DNA of 40,485 bases, taken from NCBI GenBank assembly GCA_945952245.1, contig CAMFHT010000004.1, positions 1 to 40,485 on the forward strand, read 5' to 3'. How positions within the stretch are numbered: position 1 is the stretch's first letter; each line of letters opens with the position of its first letter. The stretch is from an uncultured Rhizobium sp. Lineage in GTDB: Bacteria > Pseudomonadota > Alphaproteobacteria > Rhizobiales > Rhizobiaceae. A model generated the notes under the pieces. It saw nothing but the letters and a program-made list of their open reading frames with translations. It did not search any database and had not been told where the DNA came from. Positions 8,588 through 18,259 of the stretch are shown here, one piece after another. A program made the translations under genes and the position numbers.

Positions 8588-9751
8588 ATGTTCCAGGCAA
8601 CTATGCGCTTTGGTTTGAGCGAAGAGGTGGAAGCGGTTCGCGAAATGGTGGAGCGCTTCGGACGGGAGCGTCTCGGACCTCGCGCCGACGAGATCGACCG
8701 CACCAACGAGTTTGCCCGCGATCTCTGGCCGGAACTCGGAGCACTTGGTCTCCTCGGCATCACCGCCGACCCGGATTTTGGCGGTTCCGGCATGAGTTAT
8801 CTGGCGCACGTCATCGCCGTCGAACAGCTGGCGCGGTTTTCTGCGTCCACTTCGCTTTCCTATGGCGCCCATTCCAATCTCTGCGTCAACCAGATCAACC
8901 GCAACGGGACAGCGGAGCAGAAGGCGAAGTACCTGCCGAAGCTCTGCTCGGGCGAACATGTCGGCGCGCTTGCCATGTCCGAGCCCGGCGCGGGGTCCGA
9001 TGTCGTCTCCATGAAGCTCCGCGCCGAGAAGCGCGGCGACCGCTATGTGCTGAACGGCAACAAGATGTGGATCACGAACGGCCCTGATGCGGACGTGCTG
9101 GTGGTTTATGCCAAGACCGACCCGGCCGCCGGGCCGAAGGGCATGACCGCCTTCCTGATCGAGAAGGGGTTCAGGGGTTTTTCGACGGCGCAGAAGCTCG
9201 ACAAGCTCGGCATGCGCGGCTCGAACACCTGCGAACTCGTCTTTGCCGATTGCGAGGTGCCTGAAGAGAACGTGATGGGCGGCATCGGCCGCGGCGTGAA
9301 CGTGCTCATGTCGGGTCTCGACTACGAGCGCGTGGTGCTCGCCGGCATCGGCATCGGGATCATGCATGCCTGCCTCGACGTCGCCATGCCCTATGTGCAC
9401 GAGCGCCGGCAGTTCGGTCAGGCGATCGGCGAGTTCCAGCTCATCCAGGCAAAGATTGCCGACATGTACACCGCCATGAATTCGGCCCGAGCCTATGTCT
9501 ATGCGGTGGCGCAAGCCTGTGATCGTGGCGAGGTGACCCGCCAGGATGCTGCGGCCTGCTGCCTCTACGCCTCCGAACAGGCGACCCAGCAGGCGCTGCA
9601 GGCGATCCAGATCCTGGGCGGCAACGGCTATATCAACGACAATCCGACCGGGCGGCTGCTGCGTGATGCCAAGCTGATGGAAATCGGCGCCGGCACATCG
9701 GAAATCCGCCGCATGCTGATTGGCCGCGAACTCTTCAAGGAAACCGCCTGA
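8588..9751 (+). CDS. ivd: Isovaleryl-CoA dehydrogenase
   Basis: FAD enzyme oxidising isovaleryl-CoA to 3-methylcrotonyl-CoA, the first committed step of leucine breakdown after the 2-oxoacid dehydrogenase. It is 387 aa, of the acyl-CoA dehydrogenase family ([35 protein letters not shown]). Isovaleryl-CoA dehydrogenases place the catalytic Glu in the SGLDxER helix rather than near the C-terminus. Here SGLDYER supplies it at E247, and the C-terminal position reads IGAGTSE with no Glu, which supports this substrate over short-chain acyl-CoAs. The ORF track begins at a TTG (8573) that lies inside the GGGAGGAG ribosome-binding site, so ATG 8588 is the start. First gene of a five-gene operon. Confidence 0.93.
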   Translation: MFQATMRFGLSEEVEAVREMVERFGRERLGPRADEIDRTNEFARDLWPELGALGLLGITADPDFGGSGMSYLAHVIAVEQLARFSASTSLSYGAHSNLCVNQINRNGTAEQKAKYLPKLCSGEHVGALAMSEPGAGSDVVSMKLRAEKRGDRYVLNGNKMWITNGPDADVLVVYAKTDPAAGPKGMTAFLIEKGFRGFSTAQKLDKLGMRGSNTCELVFADCEVPEENVMGGIGRGVNVLMSGLDYERVVLAGIGIGIMHACLDVAMPYVHERRQFGQAIGEFQLIQAKIADMYTAMNSARAYVYAVAQACDRGEVTRQDAAACCLYASEQATQQALQAIQILGGNGYINDNPTGRLLRDAKLMEIGAGTSEIRRMLIGRELFKETA

Positions 9752-11358
9752 TGGCCGTTCTCAAGTCCCAGGCGAACCTGAAGTCGGAAGTAGCGCGGGC
9801 GAACCGCGCCGCCATGCAGGCAAAGCTTTTGGAGGTTCGCGACGCGGTAGCCCTTGCCGAAGCCGGCGGCGGAGAGGTTGCGCGGGAACGGCACGTGAAG
9901 CGCGGAAAGCTCCTGCCACGCGAGCGGGTGCAGCGGCTTCTCGATCCGGGCTCACCCTTCCTGGAGATCGGCGCGACCGCCGCCCATGGCCTCTATGACG
10001 GCGCAAGCCCCGGGGCCGGCATCGTCACCGGCATCGGTCGGGTCGAGGGGCAGGAGGTCATGATCGTCGCCAATGATGCGACGGTGAAGGGCGGCACCTA
10101 TTACCCGATGACAGTGAAGAAGCATCTGCGCGCGCAGGAGATCGCAGCGGAGAACCGGCTGCCCTGCCTTTACCTCGTCGATTCCGGCGGGGCCAACCTG
10201 CCGAACCAGGACGAGGTCTTTCCGGACCGCGATCATTTCGGCCGCATCTTCTACAACCAGGCGCGGATGTCCGCCGCCGGCATTCCGCAGATCGCGGCGG
10301 TCCTCGGCTCCTGCACGGCTGGCGGCGCCTATGTGCCGGCCATGTCGGACGAGGCGATCATCGTCAAGGAGCAGGGAACCATCTTCCTCGCCGGCCCGCC
10401 GCTGGTGAAGGCTGCGACGGGCGAGGAGGTGAGCGCCGAGGACCTCGGCGGCGGAGATGTCCATACACGCCTGTCGGGTGTGGCCGATCACCTGGCGAAC
10501 GACGACCAGCACGCCCTTGCCCTGATGCGCCGGGCGGTTGCCTCGCTCAATCGACAGAAGCGGGTCGATGTTGCGCTGCAGTCGCCGGAGGATCCGCTCT
10601 ATGATCCCGAAGAAATCTACGCGATCGTGCCCGGTACACTCACCCAGCCCTATGATATCCGCGAGGTCATCGCGCGGGTGGTGGATGGCTCCCGGTTCGA
10701 GGAGTTCAAGGCCCGATTCGGAACCACGCTCGTCTGTGGCTTCGCCCATGTGATGGGCATGCCTGTTGGCATTATCGCCAACAACGGCGTGCTCTTCTCC
10801 GAAAGTGCGGTCAAGGGCGCGCATTTCGTCGAGCTCTGCTCGCAACGCAAGGTTCCGCTGGTCTTCCTGCAGAACATCACCGGTTTCATGGTGGGCCGCA
10901 AATACGAGGCCGAGGGCATTGCCCGCCACGGCGCCAAGCTGGTGACGGCGGTGGCAACGACCTCCGTGCCGAAGATCACCATGCTGGTCGGCGGCTCCTT
11001 CGGCGCCGGCAATTACGGCATGGCGGGCCGCGCCTATTCGCCCCGCTTCCTCTGGACCTGGCCCAATTCCCGCATCTCGGTCATGGGCGGTCCGCAGGCG
11101 GCAGGCGTGCTCGCAACCGTCCGCCGCGAGGCGCTGGAGCGTTCCGGCAAAAGCTGGAGCGCGGAGGAGGAGGCAGCCTTCAAGCAGCCGGTCATCGACC
11201 AGTTCGAAGAGCAGGGCCATCCGCTCTATGCTTCCGCCCGGCTCTGGGACGACGGCGTGATCGATCCGGCGCGCACCCGGCAAGTGCTGGCTTTGAGCCT
11301 TTCCGCTGCGCTCAATGCGCCGATCGAGGATACGCGCTTCGGCGTGTTCCGGATGTGA
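9751..11358 (+). CDS. mccB: Methylcrotonyl-CoA carboxylase carboxyltransferase (beta) subunit
   Basis: Transfers carboxyl from biotin to 3-methylcrotonyl-CoA, giving 3-methylglutaconyl-CoA. It is 535 aa, the normal length for this subunit. Both crotonase-like halves are visible: acyl-CoA-binding [20 protein letters not shown] and [20 protein letters not shown] in the N-half, and [19 protein letters not shown] and [15 protein letters not shown] in the C-half. These sequence blocks are typical of MCC beta rather than propionyl-CoA carboxylase. The start ATG shares one base with the ivd stop (TGATG). It works with the biotin-carrying subunit encoded next. Confidence 0.94.
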   Translation: MAVLKSQANLKSEVARANRAAMQAKLLEVRDAVALAEAGGGEVARERHVKRGKLLPRERVQRLLDPGSPFLEIGATAAHGLYDGASPGAGIVTGIGRVEGQEVMIVANDATVKGGTYYPMTVKKHLRAQEIAAENRLPCLYLVDSGGANLPNQDEVFPDRDHFGRIFYNQARMSAAGIPQIAAVLGSCTAGGAYVPAMSDEAIIVKEQGTIFLAGPPLVKAATGEEVSAEDLGGGDVHTRLSGVADHLANDDQHALALMRRAVASLNRQKRVDVALQSPEDPLYDPEEIYAIVPGTLTQPYDIREVIARVVDGSRFEEFKARFGTTLVCGFAHVMGMPVGIIANNGVLFSESAVKGAHFVELCSQRKVPLVFLQNITGFMVGRKYEAEGIARHGAKLVTAVATTSVPKITMLVGGSFGAGNYGMAGRAYSPRFLWTWPNSRISVMGGPQAAGVLATVRREALERSGKSWSAEEEAAFKQPVIDQFEEQGHPLYASARLWDDGVIDPARTRQVLALSLSAALNAPIEDTRFGVFRM

Positions 11359-11368
11359 GGAGGGGCTG

Positions 11369-13354
11369 ATGTTTTCAAAGATCCTCATCGCGAACCGCGG
11401 CGAAATTGCCGTCCGGATCATCCGGACCTGCCGCAGGCTTGGCGTGAAGACTGTTGCCGTCCATTCCGACGCCGACCGGAACGCCCTCTTCGTCGACATG
11501 GCGGACGAGGCGATTGCGCTTGGCGGACAGACGGCAGCGGAAAGCTATCTGAAGGGCGAAAGGATCATCGAGGCCGCGATCAGGACAGGCGCTGAGGCGA
11601 TCCACCCTGGATATGGCTTCCTCTCCGAAAATCCCGATTTTGCCGACGCCGTCACCAAAGCAGGCCTGCGCTTCATCGGCCCGCCGGCCTCCGCCATCCG
11701 CGCCATGGGGCTGAAGGATGCAGCCAAGGTCGCCATGGAAAAGGCGGGCGTGCCCGTCGTCCCCGGCTATCACGGAACAAGCCGTGATCCCGATCACCTG
11801 CTGAACGAGGCAAGGCGTATCGGCTTCCCGGTCCTGATCAAGGCCCGCGCCGGCGGCGGCGGAAAGGGCATGCGGCGGGTGGAAAGCGAAGCCGAATTCA
11901 AGTTGGCGCTGGAAAGCGCGGAGCGCGAAGCGCAGGCGAGTTTCGGCGATCCCGCCTGCCTCATCGAGAAATATGTCTCCCATCCCCGCCATATCGAGAT
12001 CCAGGTCTTTGCCGACGATCACGGAAACGTCGTTCACCTTTTCGAGCGCGACTGTTCCGCCCAGCGCCGGCACCAGAAGGTGATCGAGGAAGCACCCGCC
12101 CCCGGCATGCCGGAGGACATGCGCGCCGCCATGGGCGCAGCAGCAGTCAAGGCCGCGAAGGCCATCGGCTATTCCGGCGCCGGAACGGTGGAGTTCATTG
12201 CCGATGCCTCGGAAGGGCTCGGCATGGACCGCTTCTGGTTCATGGAAATGAACACCCGCCTTCAGGTCGAGCATCCGGTGACGGAAGCGATCACCGGTGA
12301 GGATCTGGTCGAATGGCAGTTGCGGGTCGCCTCCGGCGAGGTCCTGCCGAAGCGGCAGGACGAACTGGAGATGAAGGGATGGGCCGTCGAGGCCCGTCTA
12401 TACGCAGAGGATGTTCCGGCTGGCTTCCTGCCGTCGACCGGAACGATTTCCCATCTCGACCTGCCGGAGGATCTCGTCCGCATCGACAGCGGCATCCGGA
12501 CGGGCGATCGCGTCACGCCGTTTTACGACCCGATGATCGCCAAGCTCATCGCAGCAGGCACCACCCGCGCCGAGGCACTGTCGCGGCTGGAGCGGGCGCT
12601 GGCGGAGGTGCGGATCACCGGCCTCACCACCAATGCGGCCTTTCTCCGCCGTCTCATCCGCCAGCCGGATTTCGCGGCCGGCAATCCCGACACCGGCCTG
12701 ATCGGCCGGCACATCGAAGAGCTGGCGAAAGAGCAGGAGGCCGGGCCGGAGATAACGGCTCTTGCCGCTCTCGTGCTGACGGGACTGCTGGACCCACCTG
12801 CTTCCACCGATCCGTGGGCGAACCTGTCAGGTTTCCGCCTCTGGTCGAGACCGGAAGAGGTCGTGGTTCTGGATCGGGACGGCGATTGGCAGGAGGTCCG
12901 GCTGACGGCAAAGGTGGATGGCGGCTGGGTTGTGCGCCTCGGCGCGCAATCCGTGGAACTCGGCGTGCGTCGACCAGGGGCGGATCGCTACCGCCTTGCC
13001 GTCGATGGCCGTTCCGTCGAGGCCTTGCTGGTCCGGGCCGATGCCGGGATCACCGTGTTCTCGCAGGGAGCCTCCCATCGCTTTCGGCTTGCCGATCTTC
13101 TCGGCCAGAGCCATGCGGACACCCATGCCGGCGATCATGTGACCGCACCCATGCCGGGTCTCGTCAAGCAGGTGCGGGTGAGAGCGGGCGAGGGCGTCCA
13201 GGCCGGACAGGCTCTCGCCGTCATGGAGGCGATGAAGATGGAGCTGACCCTTTCCGCGCCGCGCGCAGGCAGGGTCGCTTCGGTCCGTGTCGCGGAAGGC
13301 GAGCAGGTGGAGGCAGGCGCGCTCCTCATCGACCTGGAGCCGGAAAATGGCTGA
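11369..13354 (+). CDS. mccA: Methylcrotonyl-CoA carboxylase biotin-containing (alpha) subunit
   Basis: ATP-dependent biotin carboxylase of 661 aa. The N-terminal biotin carboxylase begins KILIANRGEIAVRIIRTCR. The ATP-grasp glycine loop is KARAGGGGKGMRRV and the active-site block is FMEMNTRLQVEHPVTE. The C-terminal biotinyl domain carries the attachment lysine K623 in EAMKMELTL. The middle portion (about 460-570) is the variable BT-type linker. The ORF track start at 11315 lies inside mccB; ATG 11369 follows GAGGAGGGG at good spacing. The 3' end overlaps mvaB by eight bases. Confidence 0.94.
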   Translation: MFSKILIANRGEIAVRIIRTCRRLGVKTVAVHSDADRNALFVDMADEAIALGGQTAAESYLKGERIIEAAIRTGAEAIHPGYGFLSENPDFADAVTKAGLRFIGPPASAIRAMGLKDAAKVAMEKAGVPVVPGYHGTSRDPDHLLNEARRIGFPVLIKARAGGGGKGMRRVESEAEFKLALESAEREAQASFGDPACLIEKYVSHPRHIEIQVFADDHGNVVHLFERDCSAQRRHQKVIEEAPAPGMPEDMRAAMGAAAVKAAKAIGYSGAGTVEFIADASEGLGMDRFWFMEMNTRLQVEHPVTEAITGEDLVEWQLRVASGEVLPKRQDELEMKGWAVEARLYAEDVPAGFLPSTGTISHLDLPEDLVRIDSGIRTGDRVTPFYDPMIAKLIAAGTTRAEALSRLERALAEVRITGLTTNAAFLRRLIRQPDFAAGNPDTGLIGRHIEELAKEQEAGPEITALAALVLTGLLDPPASTDPWANLSGFRLWSRPEEVVVLDRDGDWQEVRLTAKVDGGWVVRLGAQSVELGVRRPGADRYRLAVDGRSVEALLVRADAGITVFSQGASHRFRLADLLGQSHADTHAGDHVTAPMPGLVKQVRVRAGEGVQAGQALAVMEAMKMELTLSAPRAGRVASVRVAEGEQVEAGALLIDLEPENG

Positions 13355-14204
13355 CTTCGTTCTCGTCCACGAAATGGCGCCGCGCGACGGGCTGCAGAAC
13401 GAGAAGCGCCCGATCCCGACGCCGGACAAGATCCGCCTTGTCGACATGCTGTCCGAATGCGGCTTCCGCCGCATCGAGGTCACGAGCTTCGTGCGGGCCG
13501 ATTGGGTTCCGCAGCTTGCCGATGGCGCGGAGGTCATGGCAGGCATAAACCGGCGGCATGGCACGGCGTACACGGCGCTCACGCCCAATCTCCGCGGCTA
13601 TGCGGCGGCGCGCGATGCGGCGGCCGATCACGTGGCGGTCTTTGCGGCGGCCTCCGAAAGCTTCAGCCGGAAGAACATCAATTGCTCGATCGCAGAAAGC
13701 CTCGACCGCTTCCTGCCGCTTCTCGATGCGGCCAGGGCGGACGGCGTGCCGGTGCGGGGCTATGTCTCCTGCGTCACCGATTGTCCCTATGAAGGTCGCA
13801 TAGAGCCTTCAGCGGTCGCGCGCGTCGCAAGGCAGCTCTACGACATGGGCTGTTTCGAAGTCTCGCTTGGCGATACGATCGGGCACGGTACCCCGGAGAC
13901 CGTCAGTGCCATGCTGGATGCCGTTCTTGCGGAGGTGCCTGCGGAACGGCTGTCCGGGCATTTCCACGCTACGAAAGGCAGGGCGCTCGATAATATCGCA
14001 GTCTCGCTCGGCAAGGGCCTTCGTATATTCGATTCCTCTGCCGGCGGTCTTGGCGGTTGCCCCTATGCGCCGGGCGCCTCCGGCAACGTCGCGACCGGTG
14101 CGGTGGTGGATCTTCTGGAACGCCTCGGTTTTGACACCGGGATCGACCGCGGCAAACTTGACGAAGCCGAAGCCTTTGCGAAAACGCTGAGGAGCGCCCA
14201 ATGA
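13347..14204 (+). CDS. mvaB: Hydroxymethylglutaryl-CoA lyase
   Basis: Cleaves HMG-CoA to acetyl-CoA and acetoacetate, the last step of leucine degradation. It is 285 aa, a TIM-barrel enzyme of the HMGL family. The metal and substrate residues begin at EMAPRDGLQNE. SLGDTIGHGTPE is the family signature, and the loop GGLGGCPYAPGASGN supplies the catalytic Cys (C238). The start MADFVLVHEM at 13347 lies inside the mccA 3' end; the longer ORF start is in another gene's coding region. It overlaps the next gene by four bases. Confidence 0.93.
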   Translation: MADFVLVHEMAPRDGLQNEKRPIPTPDKIRLVDMLSECGFRRIEVTSFVRADWVPQLADGAEVMAGINRRHGTAYTALTPNLRGYAAARDAAADHVAVFAAASESFSRKNINCSIAESLDRFLPLLDAARADGVPVRGYVSCVTDCPYEGRIEPSAVARVARQLYDMGCFEVSLGDTIGHGTPETVSAMLDAVLAEVPAERLSGHFHATKGRALDNIAVSLGKGLRIFDSSAGGLGGCPYAPGASGNVATGAVVDLLERLGFDTGIDRGKLDEAEAFAKTLRSAQ

Positions 14205-14983
14205 CCTTCGAGACCATTCGTCTGGAAATGGACCCGCGCGGCATTGCCCGCCTGACGCTGGCGCGGGCGGAAAAGCACAATGCGCTGAACGAGCAGATGA
14301 TGCGCGAAATCACCGCTGCCTGCGGCGACCTGGCATCCGATGCCAAGGTGCGCGCCGTGATCCTTGCCGCCGATGGCCCGACCTTCTGCGCCGGCGGCGA
14401 TCTTGGCTGGATGAAGGAACAGGCGGCAAAGGACCGTGCCGGCAAGATCGAGGGTGCGGGCGTGCTTGCCGCCATGCTGAAGACGCTGGACGAGCTGCCG
14501 AAGCCTGTCATTGCCCGCGTTCAGGGCAATGCCTTCGGCGGCGGCATCGGCATGATGGCGGTGGCCGACATCGTCGTGGCGGCCGAAGGTGTCGGATTGG
14601 CGCTCACTGAAACGCGGCTCGGCCTGATCGCCGCCACGATCGGGCCCTATGTCGTGGCCCGCATCGGCGAAGGCTGGGCGCGCCGCACGCTTCTGTCCGC
14701 CCGCCGCTTCTCTCCCGAGGAAGCGCTGACCATGGGTCTAGTTTCACGCATTGCAACGCCCGCCGATCTCGATGCGGCGGTCGAGGACGAGGCGGCGGCC
14801 TTTCTTGCCTGCGCGCCGGGTGCCGTGGCGCATGCGAAGGCCTATGTGCGGGCGCTCACGCGTGGCAATCTCGCCGATCCCGTCGCCTTCAGTGCGGAGG
14901 CGCTGGCCGATCGCTGGGAAAGCGAGGAAACACAGGCCGGCATCGCTGCCTTTCTGGCCCGCCGGCCCATGCCCTGGGCTTGA
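14201..14983 (+). CDS. liuC: Enoyl-CoA hydratase/isomerase family protein, probable methylglutaconyl-CoA hydratase
   Basis: Crotonase-fold enzyme, 260 aa. The oxyanion-hole segments are AEKHNALNEQMM and DGPTFCAGGDLGWMK, with GNAFGGGIGMMAVADIVVAAE at the second one, and TETRLGLIAATIGPYVV carries the acid-base Glu region. The operon already encodes every other step from isovaleryl-CoA to acetoacetate, so hydration of 3-methylglutaconyl-CoA to HMG-CoA is the missing step and the likely role. Specificity within crotonases is not reliable from motifs, so the symbol rests largely on context. ATGA overlap with mvaB. Confidence 0.85.
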   Translation: MTFETIRLEMDPRGIARLTLARAEKHNALNEQMMREITAACGDLASDAKVRAVILAADGPTFCAGGDLGWMKEQAAKDRAGKIEGAGVLAAMLKTLDELPKPVIARVQGNAFGGGIGMMAVADIVVAAEGVGLALTETRLGLIAATIGPYVVARIGEGWARRTLLSARRFSPEEALTMGLVSRIATPADLDAAVEDEAAAFLACAPGAVAHAKAYVRALTRGNLADPVAFSAEALADRWESEETQAGIAAFLARRPMPWA

Positions 14984-15065
14984 TGCTGTGGCCATGCAAT
15001 GCACAGTGTTGCCATATGCCTGCATCACCTGCAGGCCTCTGCCTGTTCTTGAGGATTTTGAACGC

Positions 15066-15518
15066 ATGGACGACAAGGATCTGGCGCTGCTTGCGGCCCT
15101 GCAGCGAAATGCGCGGCTCACCTCCATCGAGCTTGCCGAGAAGATCCATCTCTCGCCATCCCCTGTCCAGCGGCGGCAGAAGCAGCTGGAAAAGGACGGC
15201 GTCATCCAGTCATACGTCACGCTGCTCGACCAGGAAAAGCTCGGCCTCAAGGTCAGCGTCTTCGTCTCGGTGCAGCTCGTCAGCCAGGACGACGAGAACA
15301 TCTCCTCCTTCGAGCGGGACATCGCCACCGTCCCCCAGGTCATGGAATGCTACCTCATGACCGGGGACTACGATTACCTGCTCCGCGTCGTCACCCATGA
15401 TCTCCACGAGTTCGAGGAGCTCCTGCGTTCACGCCTCATCAAGATGAAGCAGGTGAAGTCCATCCGCTCCTCTTCCGCCCTGAGGCGCGTCGTCTACAAG
15501 ACGGCGCTGCCCATTTAG
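15066..15518 (+). CDS. bkdR: Lrp/AsnC-family regulator, probable BkdR
   Basis: Leucine-responsive-type regulator of 150 aa. The N-terminal winged HTH begins MDDKDLALLAALQRNARLTS, with recognition helix in HLSPSPVQRRQKQLEKDG. The C-terminal RAM effector domain contains the GDYDYLLRV signature. The ORF track starts inside the crotonase gene; ATG 15066 gives the canonical Lrp length and has GAGG upstream. It is convergent to, and 12 bases from, the end of the branched-chain 2-oxoacid dehydrogenase operon, the classic place for BkdR, which activates bkd genes in response to branched-chain amino acids. That control is inferred from position and family. Confidence 0.85.
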   Translation: MDDKDLALLAALQRNARLTSIELAEKIHLSPSPVQRRQKQLEKDGVIQSYVTLLDQEKLGLKVSVFVSVQLVSQDDENISSFERDIATVPQVMECYLMTGDYDYLLRVVTHDLHEFEELLRSRLIKMKQVKSIRSSSALRRVVYKTALPI

Positions 15519-15530
15519 GTTTGTCTGCAC

Positions 15531-16922
15531 TTACATATGCAGCCCATGCCCCAGTGCCGCCATGGCCGCTTCGGGGAAGGCTTCCGAAAGCGTCGGGTGC
15601 GCATGGACAGTGCCGGCCACGTCTTCGAGGCGCGCACCCATCTCGATGGCGAGCGCGAAGGCGGCGGAAACCTCGGACACATGCCCGCCCACGGCCTGGA
15701 TGCCGAGCACGAGGTGATTGTCCGCCCGCGCCACGATCCGCACGAAACCCTCTTCCGAGCCCAGCGTCATCGCCCGCCCGTTCGCCATGAAGGGGAATTG
15801 GCCGATGACGACGTCATGCCCTTGCGCCTTCGCCTCTTCGGGCGAAAGCCCGGCGCTGACGATTTCCGGCGAGGAGAAGCAGACGGCAGGAATGACGCGC
15901 TTGTCGAAACTGCGGCGCTTGCCGGCGATGATCTCCGCCACCATCTCGCCCTGCGCCATGGCCCGGTGCGCCAGCATGGGCTCGCCCGTCACGTCGCCAA
16001 TGGCATAGATGCCGCGCATGGAGGTGCGGCACTGATCATCGACGCGCAGGAAGGGACCGCTCATGTCGAGCTCCAGCTCCTCCCGGCCCCAGCCTTCCGT
16101 CAGCGGCCTACGGCCGACCGTCACCAGCACATGGCTGGCCGCCAGGGATCTTTCCGTGCCATCGGCGAGGGTCAGGGTCACGCCCTCCGGTGAAGGCCCC
16201 TTGAGGCGTGTTGCTGTCATCATGTCGATGCCGAGCGCGGCGAGCGTTGTCTCCACGGGCTTCACGAGGGCAGCATCGTAGAGCGGCAGGATCCGGTCCT
16301 GCGCTTCAATCAATGTCACCTTTGCGCCGAGCCTGGCGAAGGCCGTCCCAAGCTCCACCCCGATATAGCCGGCGCCGATCACGGCGAGTGTGTCCGGCAC
16401 CTCCTTCAGCGCCAGCGCCTCCGTCGAGGACAATACCTTGCCGCCGAAAGGCAGCATCGGCAGCTCCACCGGCACGGAGCCGGTGGCGATGACGACGTTC
16501 TCGGCCCGGATGAGCTGCATGCCGGTCTCGGTCTCGACCTCCACCGTCTTGCCGTCGCGGAACCGGGCATGGCCGATGACGGTCTTCACCCGCGCCTTCT
16601 TGAGGAGCCCGGCGACCCCGCCGGTCAGGCGCTGGACGATGCCGTTCTTCCAGTCCTGCGTCTTCGCGAAGTCCATCTCCGGCGCGGCGAGGCTCAACCC
16701 GTAAGGCGTGGCTTTCAGCGATGCCGCCTTGGCCGCGTGAAAATCCTCCGCCGCATGGATCAGCGCCTTGGAGGGGATGCAGCCGATGTTGAGGCAGGTG
16801 CCGCCGGGCCGGGCCTTCTCGACGATGACCGTGTCTACGCCGAGCTGGCCGGCACGGATGGCCGTGACGTAACCGCCGGGGCCGGCACCGATCACGAGGA
16901 GCTTGCAGGAAATCTCTTTCAT
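15531..16922 (-). CDS. lpdA: Dihydrolipoyl dehydrogenase (E3) of the branched-chain 2-oxoacid dehydrogenase complex
   Basis: Flavoprotein disulfide reductase reoxidising the lipoyl arm of E2 with NAD+. It is 463 aa. The FAD Rossmann motif VIGAGPGGYVTAIRAGQLG, the redox-active disulfide GGTCLNIGCIPSKAL, the second dinucleotide motif AVIGAGYIGVELG and the C-terminal His-Glu pair region HAHPTLSEAF are all present. It is the last gene of the operon, starting one base after the E2 stop. Its location ties it to the branched-chain complex, as in Pseudomonas lpdV, rather than to pyruvate dehydrogenase. Confidence 0.94.
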   Translation of the reverse strand: MKEISCKLLVIGAGPGGYVTAIRAGQLGVDTVIVEKARPGGTCLNIGCIPSKALIHAAEDFHAAKAASLKATPYGLSLAAPEMDFAKTQDWKNGIVQRLTGGVAGLLKKARVKTVIGHARFRDGKTVEVETETGMQLIRAENVVIATGSVPVELPMLPFGGKVLSSTEALALKEVPDTLAVIGAGYIGVELGTAFARLGAKVTLIEAQDRILPLYDAALVKPVETTLAALGIDMMTATRLKGPSPEGVTLTLADGTERSLAASHVLVTVGRRPLTEGWGREELELDMSGPFLRVDDQCRTSMRGIYAIGDVTGEPMLAHRAMAQGEMVAEIIAGKRRSFDKRVIPAVCFSSPEIVSAGLSPEEAKAQGHDVVIGQFPFMANGRAMTLGSEEGFVRIVARADNHLVLGIQAVGGHVSEVSAAFALAIEMGARLEDVAGTVHAHPTLSEAFPEAAMAALGHGLHM

Positions 16923-16923
16923 C

Positions 16924-18258
16924 TCAATCCTCCACGAAGATCATGGCCGGGGTTTCCAGCAACGTCTTGATGCGCTGGATGAAGGTTGCCGCATCATGGC
17001 CGTCGATGACGCGATGGTCGAAGCTGGAGGATAGGTTCATCATCCTGCGCGGCACGAATTGCGTGCCATCCCAATGGGGACGTACCATCATCTTGTTGAC
17101 CCCGATGATTGCGACCTCCGGATGATTGATGACGGGCGTCGAAACAATGCCGCCGAGGGCACCGAGGGAGGAGATGGTGATGGTCGATCCCTCCAGCTCC
17201 TCGCGGAGTGCGGTTCCGGCGCGTGCCGCCTCGCTCAAGCGGACCATCTCCTTCGCGCAGTCGTGAATGTCCCGCGCTTCCGCATGATGCACCACGGGTA
17301 CCATCAGGCCGGAAGGCGTCTGCGCCGCAATGCCGATGTGAACGCCGCCATACTGGCGGATCACGCCGGCCTCGTCGTCGAATCGGGAATTGAAGACGGG
17401 CTGGTGCGCGATCGCCTTCACCATGGCGCGCATGAGGAAAGGCAGGATGGTGAGCTTCACCCGCCCCGGCTTCAGCGTGCGGTTCAGGCTCGCCCGCAGT
17501 TCTTCCAGGGCCGTCAGATCCACCTCTTCCACATAGGTGATGTGGGGGATCTGGCGCTTGGCAAGGCTCATCTTCTCCGCGATGCGGCGGCGAAGGCCGA
17601 CCATCTTGATCTCCTTGACGGAGGTGTCGCGCTGCGGACCCTGGGCGGAAGCTACAGGAGCCACGGAGCCCTGGTCGAGGAACAGGTCGAGATCCTCGTG
17701 CGTGATGCGCCCAGCCGGACCGGAGCCGGGAACCTGGCGCAGATCGACGCCCGTTTCTCTGGCCCTGAGCCGCACTGCCGGCGAGGCAAGCGGCTTTTCG
17801 CCGGCGGGCCGCGGTGCGCCATGGCTCATGGCCGGGCGCGAATCGTCCGAAGCGGGCCTTGCCGCCGGCTCAGGCTTTCGCGTCACCATGCGTTCTGGCG
17901 CCGCCGCCGGGGTGCTAGCCGCCTCCGCCGCCTTCTCGGCATTGCCTTCGATGGCCGCCTCTTCCAGCGGCGTCGGGGTGACCTCCTCGATGGCGGGCTC
18001 TTCTGCGCCTGCCTCGCCCTCGAACGCGATCTTCAGGATCGGCGTGCCGACGGCGACGACCTCGCCCATGGCAGCACCCAGCCAGGTCACCTTGCCGTCG
18101 ACGGGGGAGGGGATCTCGACGGTCGCCTTGCCGGTCATCACGGCGGCGAGGATGTCGTCCTCGCGCACCGCGTCGCCTTCCTTAACATGCCATTCGACGA
18201 TCTCCGCCTCGGCCACGCCTTCACCGACGTCGGGCAGCTTTACTGTATGAACGGGCAT
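16924..18258 (-). CDS. bkdB: Dihydrolipoyl transacylase (E2) of the branched-chain 2-oxoacid dehydrogenase complex
   Basis: Core of the complex, 444 aa, carrying acyl groups on a swinging lipoyl arm. Residues 1-80 form one lipoyl domain with the modified lysine expected at K44. The motif here reads MTGKATVEIP, where the usual form is TDKA, so the conserved Asp is Gly43. An Ala/Pro/Glu linker follows, then a peripheral-subunit-binding domain (SPAVRLRARETGVDLRQVPG) and the catalytic acyltransferase domain ending with DHRVIDGHDAA, which holds the active-site His and Asp. It is separated by one base from the E1-beta stop. Confidence 0.94.
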   Translation of the reverse strand: MPVHTVKLPDVGEGVAEAEIVEWHVKEGDAVREDDILAAVMTGKATVEIPSPVDGKVTWLGAAMGEVVAVGTPILKIAFEGEAGAEEPAIEEVTPTPLEEAAIEGNAEKAAEAASTPAAAPERMVTRKPEPAARPASDDSRPAMSHGAPRPAGEKPLASPAVRLRARETGVDLRQVPGSGPAGRITHEDLDLFLDQGSVAPVASAQGPQRDTSVKEIKMVGLRRRIAEKMSLAKRQIPHITYVEEVDLTALEELRASLNRTLKPGRVKLTILPFLMRAMVKAIAHQPVFNSRFDDEAGVIRQYGGVHIGIAAQTPSGLMVPVVHHAEARDIHDCAKEMVRLSEAARAGTALREELEGSTITISSLGALGGIVSTPVINHPEVAIIGVNKMMVRPHWDGTQFVPRRMMNLSSSFDHRVIDGHDAATFIQRIKTLLETPAMIFVED

Positions 18259-18259
18259 G

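Noticed and set aside
9952-11499. 515-aa minus-strand ORF
   Set aside because: Antisense shadow of mccB in high-GC DNA.
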